From Pollenia angustigena (Eukaryota; Arthropoda; Insecta; Diptera; Polleniidae), in contig OV884060.1 in assembly GCA_930367215.1 (NCBI GenBank), positions 211,361,253 to 211,425,252 on the forward strand: a DNA stretch of 64,000 nt, given 5' to 3'. Made by a program: the position numbers and the translations under genes. Positions 1 through 9,944 of this stretch are shown one piece after another. Within the stretch, counting starts at the first letter, position 1, and each line of letters opens with the position of its first letter. A model generated the notes under the pieces. That model was given only the letters and a program-made list of their open reading frames with translations. It ran no database searches and was not told the origin of the DNA.

Positions 1-470
1 TCAACTGAATTGATTTAACAAACTTATTCAATTAACAATTTGTTTGATTGAATAATTTGCGTAATTGAATTTAGAGTGTATTTCAAATACACTGTTTAAT
101 TTATTCAATTAAAAATTTAATCGATTTAATGCAAAAATTCAATCACTGTTTTAATCAATACAATTATTAAAATAATTAATTTTTTGTATTGTAATCAATT
201 ACTTTAGTAATTCATTCAATTAAAATATTGATTTTTTTTAAATTAATTTGTTAATTCATTCAATTAAAATATTGTTTAATATTAACAATTTTTTCAATTA
301 TTTTTGTAATTAAAATGTAAAGACTTTTTAATTGGAAAAAAATCCTTGTTTTTGCAATTTTTGCAAGTTTGAGTAATTGGTATAATCATTTCGGTGATAG
401 GTGCAAAATTAAACAATTTTTTGTTTGTTTCAATTATTTTGGTGATCAAAACCGTTTTTTACTTTTTTCT
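1..470. repeat. AT-rich sequence with recurring CAATTAA motif
   Basis: The stretch is almost pure A/T and repeatedly uses TTCAATTAA/CAATTAAAAT-like words, for example around 90-120, 215-270 and 285-300. The spacing is irregular, so it is cryptically simple sequence and not a clean tandem array. Related words recur near 26640-26730 and in the 20-bp minisatellite at 43690-43805. No coding potential is seen. Confidence 0.5.
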
Positions 471-756
471 GTGTAGTTGCTCTTTTTGGTACTTATTTAG
501 ATAATATCGTGCTGTATTTTAGAAGATTGGCAACGCCATTCAACTGACGTTTAACAAATGTTTCGTGCAAGAGTCAGTGCGAAATTATTTTCTACATGTA
601 GTTGTTGTTATGTTAAAAAAAAACTGCGCATTATCGCATTCTTGCAAGACTTAAAATGGCGACGTGAGTTGCAGTAATATTTTTTACAAAAAGTCAACTT
701 TTGTGCAAAAATTCAGATTTTGTGGAAAAATAAGGCTGCCAGCAAAAATTTATTTT
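471..756. other. No recognised gene
   Basis: AT-rich sequence beside a LINE 3' end. I see no ORF of note and no inverted repeat I can define. It is presumably the insertion target of the LINE at 757-1712. Confidence 0.4.
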
Positions 757-1712
757 TTTTTTTCTGTTAGGGCCAGCACTCAGTTGATGACCCCTACTAA
801 TGCATTGCATTGTGTTGCAACTAGGAAAATAGGTTGTGGGAAGGAGGATAGAGGGAGTAGTGTTTGTGAACATTCGATTTGGACTTAATCATGTTGTAAG
901 TGAGTGGGAAGACTTCTTCAGGCAGGTTATTCCACAAACGAACAGTCCCGGAAAAAAACGAATTCTCTCTGTTATGCGATTCACCTTCCAATCGACGACA
1001 TAAGGATGGGCTCTTGAGGAAAAATGTGTATTACGAACAAACGTACGGGTTTCGGGAACCAGATTCCTAATTTCGTCAGAACACATCCCGTTGTAGTAAC
1101 GATAAAACAGGCAAATACTTAAATACTGCTTAAGGGAGTCAATAGAATTGGATAGCCTACTATCACCAATGAGAACCTTCGCCCTCTCCTGCACGCGGTC
1201 AAGAAGCTCCAAAATAGACTTTGAAGCACCGGCCCATTCATGAGAGTTGAATTCCATACGCGGATATAGGTGGTATAAATAGTAAGGATATCAGATGGAG
1301 TGAAGTATATCTTACACCGTCTTTGAAAACCGAAGCACTTGAATGCTTCTTTCGACACCTTGAATATATGTTCTGTCCATCGGACATCACTTTGTATCCT
1401 GATGCCCAGAACATCAAGAGATTCTGATTCCTCAATAATTATACCACCCATATACGCAGATGAGGCACCCGGGTTTGTCGGACGTTTATGCTTCAGAACG
1501 CAACATTGGGTTTTTCGGGCATTAAAACCGACCCTATTCGCACGACCCCATTCCGAGACTATTACAAAGTCTCGGCCAAGCGTATCATTCATATTCTGCC
1601 TCATAGCACCGACATCGGATACGCTTGGTCTGCATTCGAATGAGTACGAATGGCAAAGGTTGCTGTCATCTGTAAAAGAGTAGATAGGGTTGGAAGGCAG
1701 CATAATGATCCT
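757..1712 (-). pseudogene. LINE reverse transcriptase C-terminal relic (copy 1)
   Basis: Read on the minus strand, this is the C-terminal part of a non-LTR retrotransposon polymerase, Jockey/CR1-like by feel. Motif C appears as FTDD within SFTDDSNLCHSYSF. It is followed by RKTQCCVLKHKR and by YMGGIIIEESESLDVLGI. The C-terminal signature TVRLWNNLPEEVFP lies near 905-955, and a stop falls at 821-823. The ORF is broken by frameshifts near 1120-1260. A short 3' UTR (about 757-820) ends in an A-run, seen as poly-T on the plus strand near 750-762, as expected of target-primed insertion. The 5' end is truncated inside the RT. A second copy of the same family lies on the plus strand at 48979-50055, and the two align through their 3' UTRs and A tails. 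Exact subfamily is unassigned. Confidence 0.85.
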
Positions 1713-1739
1713 AAGCAAAAGCGACCATAGCAATACATA

Positions 1740-2028
1740 AAAAATCGCCCAAAAATGTTCTATAAAAACTTGGGTGATTTTGCATAGAAAACATAACCCG
1801 TTTTTTTTTTTTTTTTTTTTTTGTTTTGGCGATTTTCCGTAGTTATATAAGTAATTTTTAACATAGTCAAGAAAAATTTTTAGGCGATTTTTCGTTTTCT
1901 TCCCAGCAAAAACTTTACTTACAATCCTACTTTTAATGACTTCAAGAATTCATTACTTTGTAGCTTTATTCGCCACTTTTCGGATTATTAGTTATATATT
2001 AAATAATAACTTTATTAGTATATCTTAA
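1740..2028. other. AT-rich spacer with poly-T
   Basis: It contains a 22-base T run (about 1801-1822) and scattered GGCGATTTTTCG-like words that recur near 3050-3075 and 6660. This suggests remains of a degraded element. No gene is seen. Confidence 0.35.
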
Positions 2029-2341
2029 ATATACAGAAAAATTTAAATTTTCATTATGACAATAAAAATGTCATTATAGTCATTATAGTCAAAAAACAGA
2101 GTTTTTTAATACAAAAACTACACTGCCCCGGTAGACTAGCTGGTAGCGAGCTAGTCTATCAGCACCGAGGTTGCGTGTTCGAATCCCCGCCAAAGACAGA
2201 AAAAAAATAAAAAATAAAATAAAGTAAAATAAAATAAGAAAAAATAAAAAAGAGAAAATAATTAAAAAAAAAACAAAAAAAAAAATAATTAAAAAAATTA
2301 AAAAAATAAAAAAAAATTTTTTTACTTTATTGACTTTGTGT
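2029..2341. mobile_element. Deleted MITE with tRNA-like module (copy 1)
   Basis: This is a short relative of the TA-flanked MITEs at 22050-22984 and 51790-52715. It shares the internal sequence around TTTTCATTATGACAATAAA, the AATACAAAAACTACACTGCC lead-in, the tRNA-like module and the A-rich tract that follows. Its ends look like direct shortenings of the family termini (TACAGAAAAA on the left, CTTTGTGTA on the right). It therefore appears to have lost both subterminal arms. Confidence 0.6.
2124..2199 (+). other. tRNA-like module (copy 1)
   Basis: The module starts GCCCCGGTAGACTAGC and ends with a T-arm-like GTGTTCGAATCCCC. It has an A-box-like TAGCTGGTAG and a B-box-like GTTCGAATCC, so internal RNA polymerase III promoter elements are plausible. 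A 10-bp stem TAGACTAGCT/AGCTAGTCTA replaces a normal D and anticodon layout, so it is not a functional tRNA gene. It is followed by an A-rich microsatellite. Near-identical modules occur at 22634-22709 and 52374-52441. Confidence 0.65.
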
Positions 2342-3080
2342 AACTATATATTTTTATAAAAATTTTAAGTATAAAAAAAACTGATTATTTTTTAGATTAT
2401 AATAGGCTTAATAATAAAGGATTACTTTTGGGACATCTCAAACAAAAATAAGTACTTTTTCTAGTAGAAAAGTAAGTAGTTGGCTCGTCAAATTCTCATT
2501 ATTTTTCTGCTCATTTTGTAAGCAAAGTTTTTGCTGGGTTATTTTGACAAATTCTTCAATGAGATAGTAAAAACTTATGGCTATAAGATCTAGTAACACA
2601 ACTTTTGTTTGCAGTAATTGATATGCTTTTATTCATTAAAATCCCGAATTCGAAAATCGCGAATATAAAAACCTGAATCACTAAATAAAGTTTCTCAGCA
2701 TAGTAGGCCTTTGGCCGGTCGCAAGGATTTTGTCCTCTATTGTATAACAAACACTGTCTTTGCTAACTAAAGCTTCTATGTTCATGCTTGCGCCCGGCTG
2801 ATGATCGACTATACAGAGAAGCTTTAGTTAGCAAGTCCGGATTTGGAATTAGAGATTCAGGTTATAATATTCGAAATTTCCGAATTTGGGATTTTGGATT
2901 AGAGATTTTAAGTTTCAGGCATACGACTCCAGCCTAAATAAGTATATATTTTATTATACCTGCATAATAATTTGAAAAAATTCCTTGATTTTTCTTTTTT
3001 TTTTTTCCTTTTTTCACTATTTTTGGATATAATTTCCATTATTATTTTTGGGCCATTTTTCGTTTAGGCGATTTTTTTAT
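2342..3080. repeat. Inverted pair of a GGCCGG-containing repeat in AT-rich sequence
   Basis: Most of this is AT-rich with no gene. Between about 2690 and 2842 is an inverted pair of units containing GAAGCTTTAGTTAGC and GCCGG words. They are homologous to the 81-bp tandem units at 58120-58300. The first unit is reversed (2697-2775) and the second is forward (2805-2842). Confidence 0.5.
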
Positions 3081-3869
3081 ATATGGATAATTTCATGTCA
3101 AATCGACCAAGAGTGGGACACGACCCCTTCCGATTTTAATGAAATTTGATGAGAAGTTTCCTTTTATCTTATAAGGAAAATATATGAAATTTAAAATTTT
3201 TTTTTTCGAAAGTTCTGTCATATTCTAAATGCCATAATTTCGCCGAATGTGTTGAGTTTATTTCTTCAATATCTCAAAAACTACTTTACATACGAAGATG
3301 ATTTAAATTTTTTTTTTTTGAAAAATGTAATTTCTGTAAAAAATTAAATTTTAAAAACGGACTAAGTCAAAACCTTTTTTTTTTTATTTGGCTGATGTTT
3401 TTTATATAATACCTCAAACTGTTCTTTAAAAATCCTGAAGCTTTGAAGGAGGTGTTATTCTTTTTTCAGATTTGTTTTTTTATACCCTCCACCACAATTA
3501 GTTGTGAAGAGGGTATATTAAGTTTGTCATTCCGTGTGAAACATTTTTATTATTCATCTCAGACCCCATAAAGTATATATATTCTGGGTCCTTGACTAAT
3601 TTTAAGTCGATTTAGCCATGTCCGTCTGTCTGTCCGTCTGTTGAAAACACGATCACTTTAGAAAAATTCAAAAGAAATAAACAAACTTGGTGTCAAATTG
3701 CTTGTAGTTATCCTAAGCAGTTTGGGATTGAAATCCAGCAAAATCGGTTCAGTAGGACCAGAGCTATGAATCAAAATGTGGAACCACCACCTAAAAAAAA
3801 TTTATAATTTTGTTACAAAATCTAACATAAATGGTGGAAAAATGTAGAGACTAATATAAGATTTCGCAA

Positions 3870-4990
3870 CAGTTTGTTTTATTTAACTGGAAATCACGCT
3901 GTAAAATTTCTTGAAGATCCGTTCATGATTTACCCTAGGCCCCATATAAGCCCTACTCCCGAAAAACAGTATAGTAAGCCTAAAACCCTAACTAACAATG
4001 CAATCATAACAAATTTTGGCACGTCACAGTTAAATATGACTAGAAATGAAACTATTAAGTTTCGTGAAGATCTGTCCATAATTTACCATGGGCCCCATAT
4101 AAAACCTACTTCCGGAAAACAGTTTAGTACGCCTAAATCCGTAAAAAGTAATGCTATCATAACAAAATTTGGTACATCACAGTTCTATTGAACGAGAAAT
4201 AAGACTTTAAAATTTTGTGAAGAACGGTCCATCATTTACCAAAGGCCCCATATAAACCTTACTCCCGGAAAACAGCTTAGTACTCCTAAATCCGTAAAAA
4301 ATAATGCTATCATAACAAAATTTGGTACACCACAGTTTTATTGAACGAGAAATAAGACTTTAAAATTTTGTGAAGAACGGTCCATCCTTTACCATAGGCC
4401 CCATATAAACCTTACTCCCGGAAAACAGCTTAGTACTCCTAAATCCGTAAAAAATAATGCTATCATAACAAAATTTGTAACATAAAAGTTTTACAGGACT
4501 AGAAATAAGACTGTGAAATTTCGTGAAGATCAGGTCATAATTTACCCTAGGCCCCGTATAAACCTTACTCCCGGAAAACCGCTTAGTACGCCTACAAACG
4601 TAAAAAATAACGCTATCATAACAAAATTTGATACATCACAGTTTTATAGAACTAGAAATGATACTGTGAAATTTGCTGAAGATCGGTGCATAAGTTACCA
4701 TAGGCCTTATATAAAGCCCACTCTGGTAAAATAATTAAATACGCGGTAAACTTTCTTCCAGTTTAGCTTCATATGGCCAGAAAAACTGTTATGCAAGTTT
4801 GTGATATACGGTCCATAATTTACCTTAGATTCCATTTAAGCAGCCTTCTGAAATTCACTGCAAACGCTTAAACTAATTGCACCGCTGTATTGAAATTTAT
4901 GTTTTTTAATACCAGAAATCGTTCTGCAGAATTTGGGATGATTGGTTCATAGCTTACCATGGCTTTTATATAATTTGTTCTCTTGAAAAT
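3870..4990. repeat. Tandem array, about 153-bp unit
   Basis: About six clear units and two degenerate ones. A marker A-C-T/G-A/G-G step recurs at roughly 3886, 4038, 4192, 4345, 4498 and 4651, giving intervals of 152-154 bp. Each unit contains a GGCCCCATATAA word and CTATCATAACAAAATTTG-like sequence. Short open frames in it are by-products of the repeat and not genes. Confidence 0.9.
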
Positions 4991-5137
4991 CATTTAAGTT
5001 CAGCTTAAACTGATATTCTTCTCAAACTTTTTAAAATTGATTCTGATTGTCGATCAATAATTGTATATAGTTCTAAACCGCAACAAATTTTAATGCAGAT
5101 GTCTGTTTTTACAAAGATTATAATAATAAATAGACAT

Positions 5138-5790
5138 TAGACTGTTCGCAATTTTTTTTTTTTTAAATTTCATTGCTTGCGCTGCTTAAAATATGAGGTT
5201 TGATGTAAGAAATCATGATCTAATTTTTCAGGTCAATCCGACGGTGCCTAGCCGTGCCGGGTGGGGCCCAAAGTTCCCCATTTTATAAAAAAAAAACATA
5301 TTTTCTATCAGATCTTTATAGTTATACTAGTTGAAAAGCCGAAAATCAAAAATATGGCTTCGTTACGATCTTCCGCAGAGAAAGTACTTCAAGCGTGCCA
5401 AATTTCAGCTTCCTATGTCATCAGATGGCTTCAGAAAGTTGCGGAAAGAATAGGACATACATGCAAACATCCTGACATACTAAGAAATTATATATTGTAT
5501 AGATAGATTAAGATATGTTCGCGCAACTATTGAAGTACTTTCTCTGCGGAAGATCGTAACGAAGCCATATTTTGGATTTTCGGCTTTTCAACTAGTATAA
5601 CTATAAAGATCTGATAGAAAAGATGTTTTTTATAATATGGGGAACTTTGGGTCCCACCCGGCACGGCTAGGCACCGTCGGATCGACCTGAAAAATTAGAT
5701 CATGATTTCTTACACCAAGCCTCATATTTTAAGCAGCACAAACAATTAAATTAAAAAAAAAAAAATACCATACAAGATGCGACCAGTCTA
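5138..5790. mobile_element. 653-bp foldback element with 8-bp target duplication
   Basis: Two long inverted arms (about 5138-5392 and 5530-5790) flank a spacer of about 137 bp. The arms match over nearly their whole length, with ends TAGACTG and CAGTCTA. The left flank is ATAGACAT. The same octamer follows the right end once the MITE at 5792-5942 and one TAA copy are removed. An 8-bp duplication with long arms fits a hAT-like or Mutator-like foldback. It has no transposase. An 81-residue frame across the left arm and spacer is not conserved coding. Confidence 0.85.
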
Positions 5791-5791
5791 A

Positions 5792-5942
5792 TGCTGGGTA
5801 CACACTATGCAACGCGTTTACGCAATCTAGTGAATTAAATTCATTCTCATTCATTCTAGATTGCATCAACATCAAAACGCTTTGATATTTTGAGGTTGCA
5901 TTGAAACAGATTGCATGTAGGTTGCATTGTGTGTACCCAGCA
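5792..5942. mobile_element. MITE, TAA-flanked (Harbinger-like)
   Basis: The 151-bp element has ends TGCTGGGTACACAC and GTGTGTACCCAGCA, and TAA directly repeated on both sides (5789-5791, 5943-5945). A 3-bp TWA duplication is characteristic of PIF/Harbinger elements. It sits exactly at the edge of the foldback at 5138-5790, so it inserted later. End sequence resembles the MITEs at 37805-38068 and 46574-46717. Confidence 0.8.
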
Positions 5943-6864
5943 TAATAGACATCATACAGATATTACTCCTAAAACATTCGAAGTGTCGGTGGAGGGTATC
6001 AAAGATTCGGCACAGCCGAATATAGCACTCTAACTTGTTTGCTTTCGCAACCTTTAAAAAAATAATCTAAAAATTGAATTTAAATATTGTAATTTTGAGC
6101 AAAAAGTACACTGTGCTAGTTGCAAAAAACAGACAAGCCGGGCACCTGGCATTTTAACCTAATTGGGGCACGCTGAATCCAGTGGTGGTAACCGTTTTTT
6201 TAAGATATACCATATATGCAACCTGCATATATTCGCGTTACTCAGTTTATTGAAATTACTAAAAAAAAAACGAAAATTCGGCAATAAATAATAAAGTGGG
6301 GTTGGTCATACATACATTTGACCCATCTAGGAGCATCCTACGCGCTGCAGGGGTCAAATTAAAGAATTTTATTAAACCTCAATATTTGTATGGTACAAGT
6401 ATTCTCTTTAAAATTGCATTAAAATCATCTTCGTATGTAATGAACTTCTTGAGATATTGAAGAAATAAGCTCAACGCATTCGGCTAATTCGGCGAAATTA
6501 TGACATTTAGAATATGACAGAACTTTCGAAAAAAAATTTTTTAAATTTCATATATATTCCTAATAAGATAAAAGGAAACTTCTCACCAAATTTCATTAAA
6601 ATCGAAATGGGTCGTGTCCCACTCTTGGTCGATTTGACATGGAATTACCCATATTGCTTTGGCCGATTTTTCTTAGGCTGATTTTTCTGGCAGCCGAAAA
6701 ATAAGATTCCAGTAAAAGTTCTTTACGCCGAATATCGTTAGATATCTTCATCTAAAGGGCGGTCTAACCATAATGCACGATGCTTATTGTGAGTCACACT
6801 TTAACGTTAAGTTTTTTGCACAACTTAATTTTACATTTCTTTGTTTCAGTGTTTGACCAATTCA

Positions 6865-7670
6865 ACCATTGAGAGGTGCACAATTGAGCAGCGCGTTAAG
6901 ATTGTTGAAGCCTTTTACGAAAATGGCTGTTCAAATCAAAATGCATTTCGTACACTTCCTGATTTTTTCGGTCAGCATAATCGACCGAGTGTGTCCACAA
7001 TCCAAGTAGTTACCGTGAATTATGTTCGCTGTCGCGAGCTGAAAACGGACTTTTTGTGGCCAAAAATTAAGGATATCTGTGGCCGTATTCTGTAATTCGC
7101 TAAAGCTAAATCTCTATCGCTTAAAATCTAAAAAGGTCATTTAGCGATTTTTGGCTACAAATGCTATACTGTTATGCTCATTGCGGAATTTGGCAATGCC
7201 ATAACAATTTGATGCCACGCAATTTTAGCTTTTAATTTCATCGTTAAAATGTTTAATTTTTTTATTCTCTAAGGCATTTTAGCGATCGAGATTTAGCTTT
7301 AGCTACGCAAATTACGGAATACGGGTGCTGTACCATAGGTGGTTCCAACAGGATGGTTCAACTTACCACACAGCCAACGAAACAATGGCTCTTTTGCGCA
7401 AGAAATTCAGTGGCCGTGTTATTTCACGTCGTGGCGATGTTAATTGGCCGTCACCATCATGTGCTTTGACACCGCTGGACTTCTTTCTTTAGGAATATTT
7501 AAAATAAAAAGTGTACGTCAATAAGCCAAGAGCAAGTCAAAAGCTAAAGGATGAGATAATTCGGCACATAAACAACATTGAACCTCAATTATATATCAGA
7601 GTCATTGAAAATATTTACCATCGGATAGAAGTATGCCACCGAAGCCGTGGTGATCTATGACATAATTGTC
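6865..7670 (+). pseudogene. DD41D-type mariner transposase relic (split)
   Basis: Two separated pieces of one transposase are visible. 6865-7075 reads an N-terminal helix-turn-helix-like part (CTIEQRVKIVEAFYENGCS, then FFGQHNRPS) and jumps directly to VTVNYVRCRELKTDFLWPK. Roughly 130 central residues, including the first catalytic Asp, are therefore missing. 7330-7670 continues WFQQDGSTYHTANETMALL and VNWPSPSCALTPLDFFL, followed by a stop where a Trp is expected. The second catalytic Asp is present (QQDG) and the LTPLD aspartate is kept, but the SCD-like aspartate is Ala. A MITE at 7083-7323 separates the pieces. Related relics: 31316-32249, 27845-28395 (minus), 38714-39160 (minus). Confidence 0.8.
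7083..7323. mobile_element. MITE inserted in mariner relic
   Basis: The inverted ends are CCGTATTCTGTAATTCGC and a matching complement GAATACGG, and both arms contain GCTAAAGCTAAATCTC. There is no ORF. Inserted into the mariner coding sequence, so it is younger. The target duplication is not clear. Confidence 0.75.
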
Positions 7671-7948
7671 ATAGATCTTTCTTTGGGCGTTTGGGCATGA
7701 CATATTTTTTTTTTAAATTGAGTTTTTGATGCAATCTTGTTCTACATTCAAAGAGACATCACCTGACAAAATATTGTAGGCGAATTCCACTTCGTTGCTC
7801 CAAAAATTGAAGGTATATTTTCATTTTGACATTTTGATATTGCAAGCGAAAGCAGAGAAAAGTAAAAAAGAAAAATGGCTGTTCTGTAAAATTTGGTTTT
7901 TGTAACATACGATAATTTCGCGCAAAGGTGTCGATATCGTAAAAGTTA

Positions 7949-8168
7949 GGCTGACTTCATAAACGCAGTATTGCAATGCAACACCAAAATGAATAGCTTC
8001 ATAAACTCCACAGCTATTCTGTAGACATTGCTTTGAGTTCATTATAGCATGGTAACTTTATTCACTACACAACGGTTGCGAAATTCCTGCATTGTGTAAA
8101 TTTGTGATGCCTTGTCAAAGAATTTGTTTTAAGTGATGCTTTGCAATACTGCGTTTATGAAATCAGCC
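7949..8168. mobile_element. MITE, TTA-flanked (Harbinger-like)
   Basis: Inverted ends GGCTGACTTCATAAACGCAG and its near-exact complement ending at 8168 are flanked by TTA at 7946-7948 and 8169-8171. Length is 220 bp. The 73-residue minus-strand frame here spans TIR and flank and is not a gene. Confidence 0.75.
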
Positions 8169-8219
8169 TTACTGTCGCTAATTTGTATGTCAACACCAAT
8201 ATTATTAAGGAAGTTATGG

Positions 8220-9180
8220 CATTTAAAATAATAGTTGGGTGTAGTATTTGTATGGAGCTACGGTCAAATATGGACCAATTTCAGTAACGTTTGGTAAAAT
8301 TATTTAGATTTCAATGAAATAAGTGTGGGCTCCAAATTGAATTGTAATACCAACATAATAAGATGGTCTATGGGCACAAAGACTCTATTACGGAAAGGAG
8401 CTCTGTGAAATTATGGACCGTTGCACACCATTTCAAATTGTGCCAATTAGGTGGGGGGGTGCTTCAAAACTATGTGAGATAAAGCCATGATGGCTTAATT
8501 GCTTTATTGCCATAATGGCCTTATTGCCCAATCATTGAGAGGTAAGGTCATATTCAAAATTTTGCGAAATGAGAGATATAGCCATATTTTTTTCGCAATT
8601 GAGTGATAAAGCCATATTTTTTCAGAATATTGTTATGCATGGTGTAAACATTCTGTAAAAGGGAAAATCCTTAGTTATCATTGAAAAAAATTTTTATATT
8701 CTTGCGCACGCAGGAAAACTTTATTCTGGAGGAAAAAACCCCTAAGCACGGCCGCAGTCCGCCACGCAGAAAAACTTTAGCATGTGAAGCCAGATTTCAA
8801 TACTTAACTTTAGTGTCTCCAGAACTGAAATGAGCGATAAAGCCATTTTCTAATATTGCTAATGTGAGCTAAGACCATGATGGCTTTATCTCCCATTCAA
8901 ATAAAAAAAAAAAAAAAAAACGGCTTTATCTCCCTATTGAATGAGAGATAAAGCCATCATGGTCTTATCTCACATTGTATTAAAGCACCCCCCCCCCCCC
9001 CCCCCCAAGGTTTACATGGACAGTCAGCCAGATGGACGGACGGATTTCGTAAGATCGTCTCATAAAGTGGTGGGTCTAGGACCAATATTTTAATATGTTT
9101 CAAACATCAGCCCAAATACATAACACCCTCTTCACTATTGTGGAGTTGGGGCATGTCATTGAGTTTTTCCTACAAAATCG
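8220..9180. mobile_element. Dispersed repeat of the TGGACAG...GACGGAC type, interrupted
   Basis: 8220-8452 and 9007-9180 are two halves of a dipteran dispersed repeat. Its landmarks are ACATGGACAGTCAGCCAG, GGACGGACGGATTTCG and a terminal ACACCCTCTTCACTATTGTG. The same landmarks occur at 12930-13200 and at 63600-63817, where the full hairpin-ended element is visible. The halves are separated by the poly-C-ended inverted-repeat element at 8453-9006. Confidence 0.65.
8453..9006. mobile_element. Inverted-repeat element with G/C-run ends
   Basis: The left end is a run of seven G followed by TGCTTCAAAACTATGTGAG. The right end is the matching complement closing in 19 consecutive C (8988-9006). The motif GAGATAAAGCCATGATGGC and variants recur several times in both orientations inside. 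It contains no ORF. The long C run is either expanded TIR sequence or an assembly-prone homopolymer. Confidence 0.7.
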
Positions 9181-9944
9181 AAAGTATTGACTGTTTCCCC
9201 AAGCAACAAAAAAAAACCCCCATTTAGTAATTCCAGTTTAAGATCCTCCTCTATGATTTCTATGCCGATAATCGGAGAAGTAGTTTTTAATTAATCCCAT
9301 TGTGCACTTTTAAATTACACTGTATAAATAATAAATATTACTAAATTTTAATTACACAATATTTAATTTTTTTGTTTGTAACTAAATAAGAATTACAATT
9401 AGTGTGGTTTTGTAGATAAAAACCAAATAATTTGTTTATCGAGGGTCACTGCACAGCAGACACCGAAGTTAATTTATTTTCCATTAAATGTAAATATTGA
9501 AAAATTATTTAACAATAACAAAAATTAAAACAAAACTTCATTTAAAATTCCTCTCTCATTTATAGTGGTTCAAAAATAATTGCCTTTAGAAAAAAAAATA
9601 TTTTTCAACACCTTTAAATTTAGTTTTGATTAAAACAAAACAGTTTAAGGCTTAAATATTTAAAAATAAAAAGTCAATTTCAAAATAGTGAATAAAGTTA
9701 TTAAAGTTTATAATTTAAAAAAAAAAAGTTATTTCGTTAATTGTTTGGCTCTAAATATTATTTAATTAGATATTTCCAAACACAGCCGTAAATTAACAAT
9801 AATAACAAACATTCTGCTTGACAATTAAAAGCTAAAAACAAAAGACTTAAGCCACAAACAACTAAGAGACTGAAAATTACAGACTGTTTGCATATGAGTT
9901 AAAAATTATTGTAGATTGAAATTTATATATTTTTCTTTTTAAAA
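9181..9944. other. AT-rich stretch, nothing recognised
   Basis: The sequence has many A and T homopolymers and no ORF or inverted repeat that I can define. Some A/CAA-rich portions (9780-9900) resemble fly untranslated sequence, but nothing ties them to a gene. Confidence 0.4.

Larger units (their letters stand above)
3480..6038 (-). mobile_element. Hairpin-ended, tandem-repeat-bearing element (Helentron/HINE-like?)
   Basis: One end carries the dipteran dispersed motif TATACCCTCCACC with GCCATGTCCGTCTGTCTG about 130 bp inside. The other end has a hairpin ATTCGGC/GCCGAAT (6005-6021) followed by CACTCTAACTTGTTT. Central DNA is a 153-bp tandem array. Terminal hairpins plus central tandem repeats resemble Helentron-associated elements (DINE-1-like), but no Rep/helicase is present, so this class is an inference. 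Elements at 24784-25767 and 61131-63817 share the architecture and a CAAGTAAGA terminus. A reversed fragment of this same family lies at 45955-46515. Confidence 0.6.
3081..6654. mobile_element. Long-TIR DNA element hosting nested repeats
   Basis: The outer arms (about 3081-3312 and 6425-6654) are imperfect inverted repeats of roughly 230 bp. They begin ATATGGATAATTTCATGTCA on the left, with the matching complement ending at 6654. The arms contain no ORF. The interior is filled by a separate element (3480-6038). No convincing target duplication is seen. Superfamily is unknown. Confidence 0.7.

Noticed and set aside
2124..2199. Functional tRNA gene
   Set aside because: T-arm and D-like region are present, but a 10-bp hairpin occupies the middle, there is no credible anticodon arm, and three copies lie inside one transposon family.
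3874..4734. 105- and 73-residue frames with repeated PRPHISPTP/GPHIKPTSG-like text, resembling a repeat protein
   Set aside because: They are just open stretches through the 153-bp tandem units; intervening units carry stops and frames drift.
5261..5506. 81-residue frame in the foldback arm
   Set aside because: It lies in the inverted arm; the matching arm has base changes that do not respect codons.
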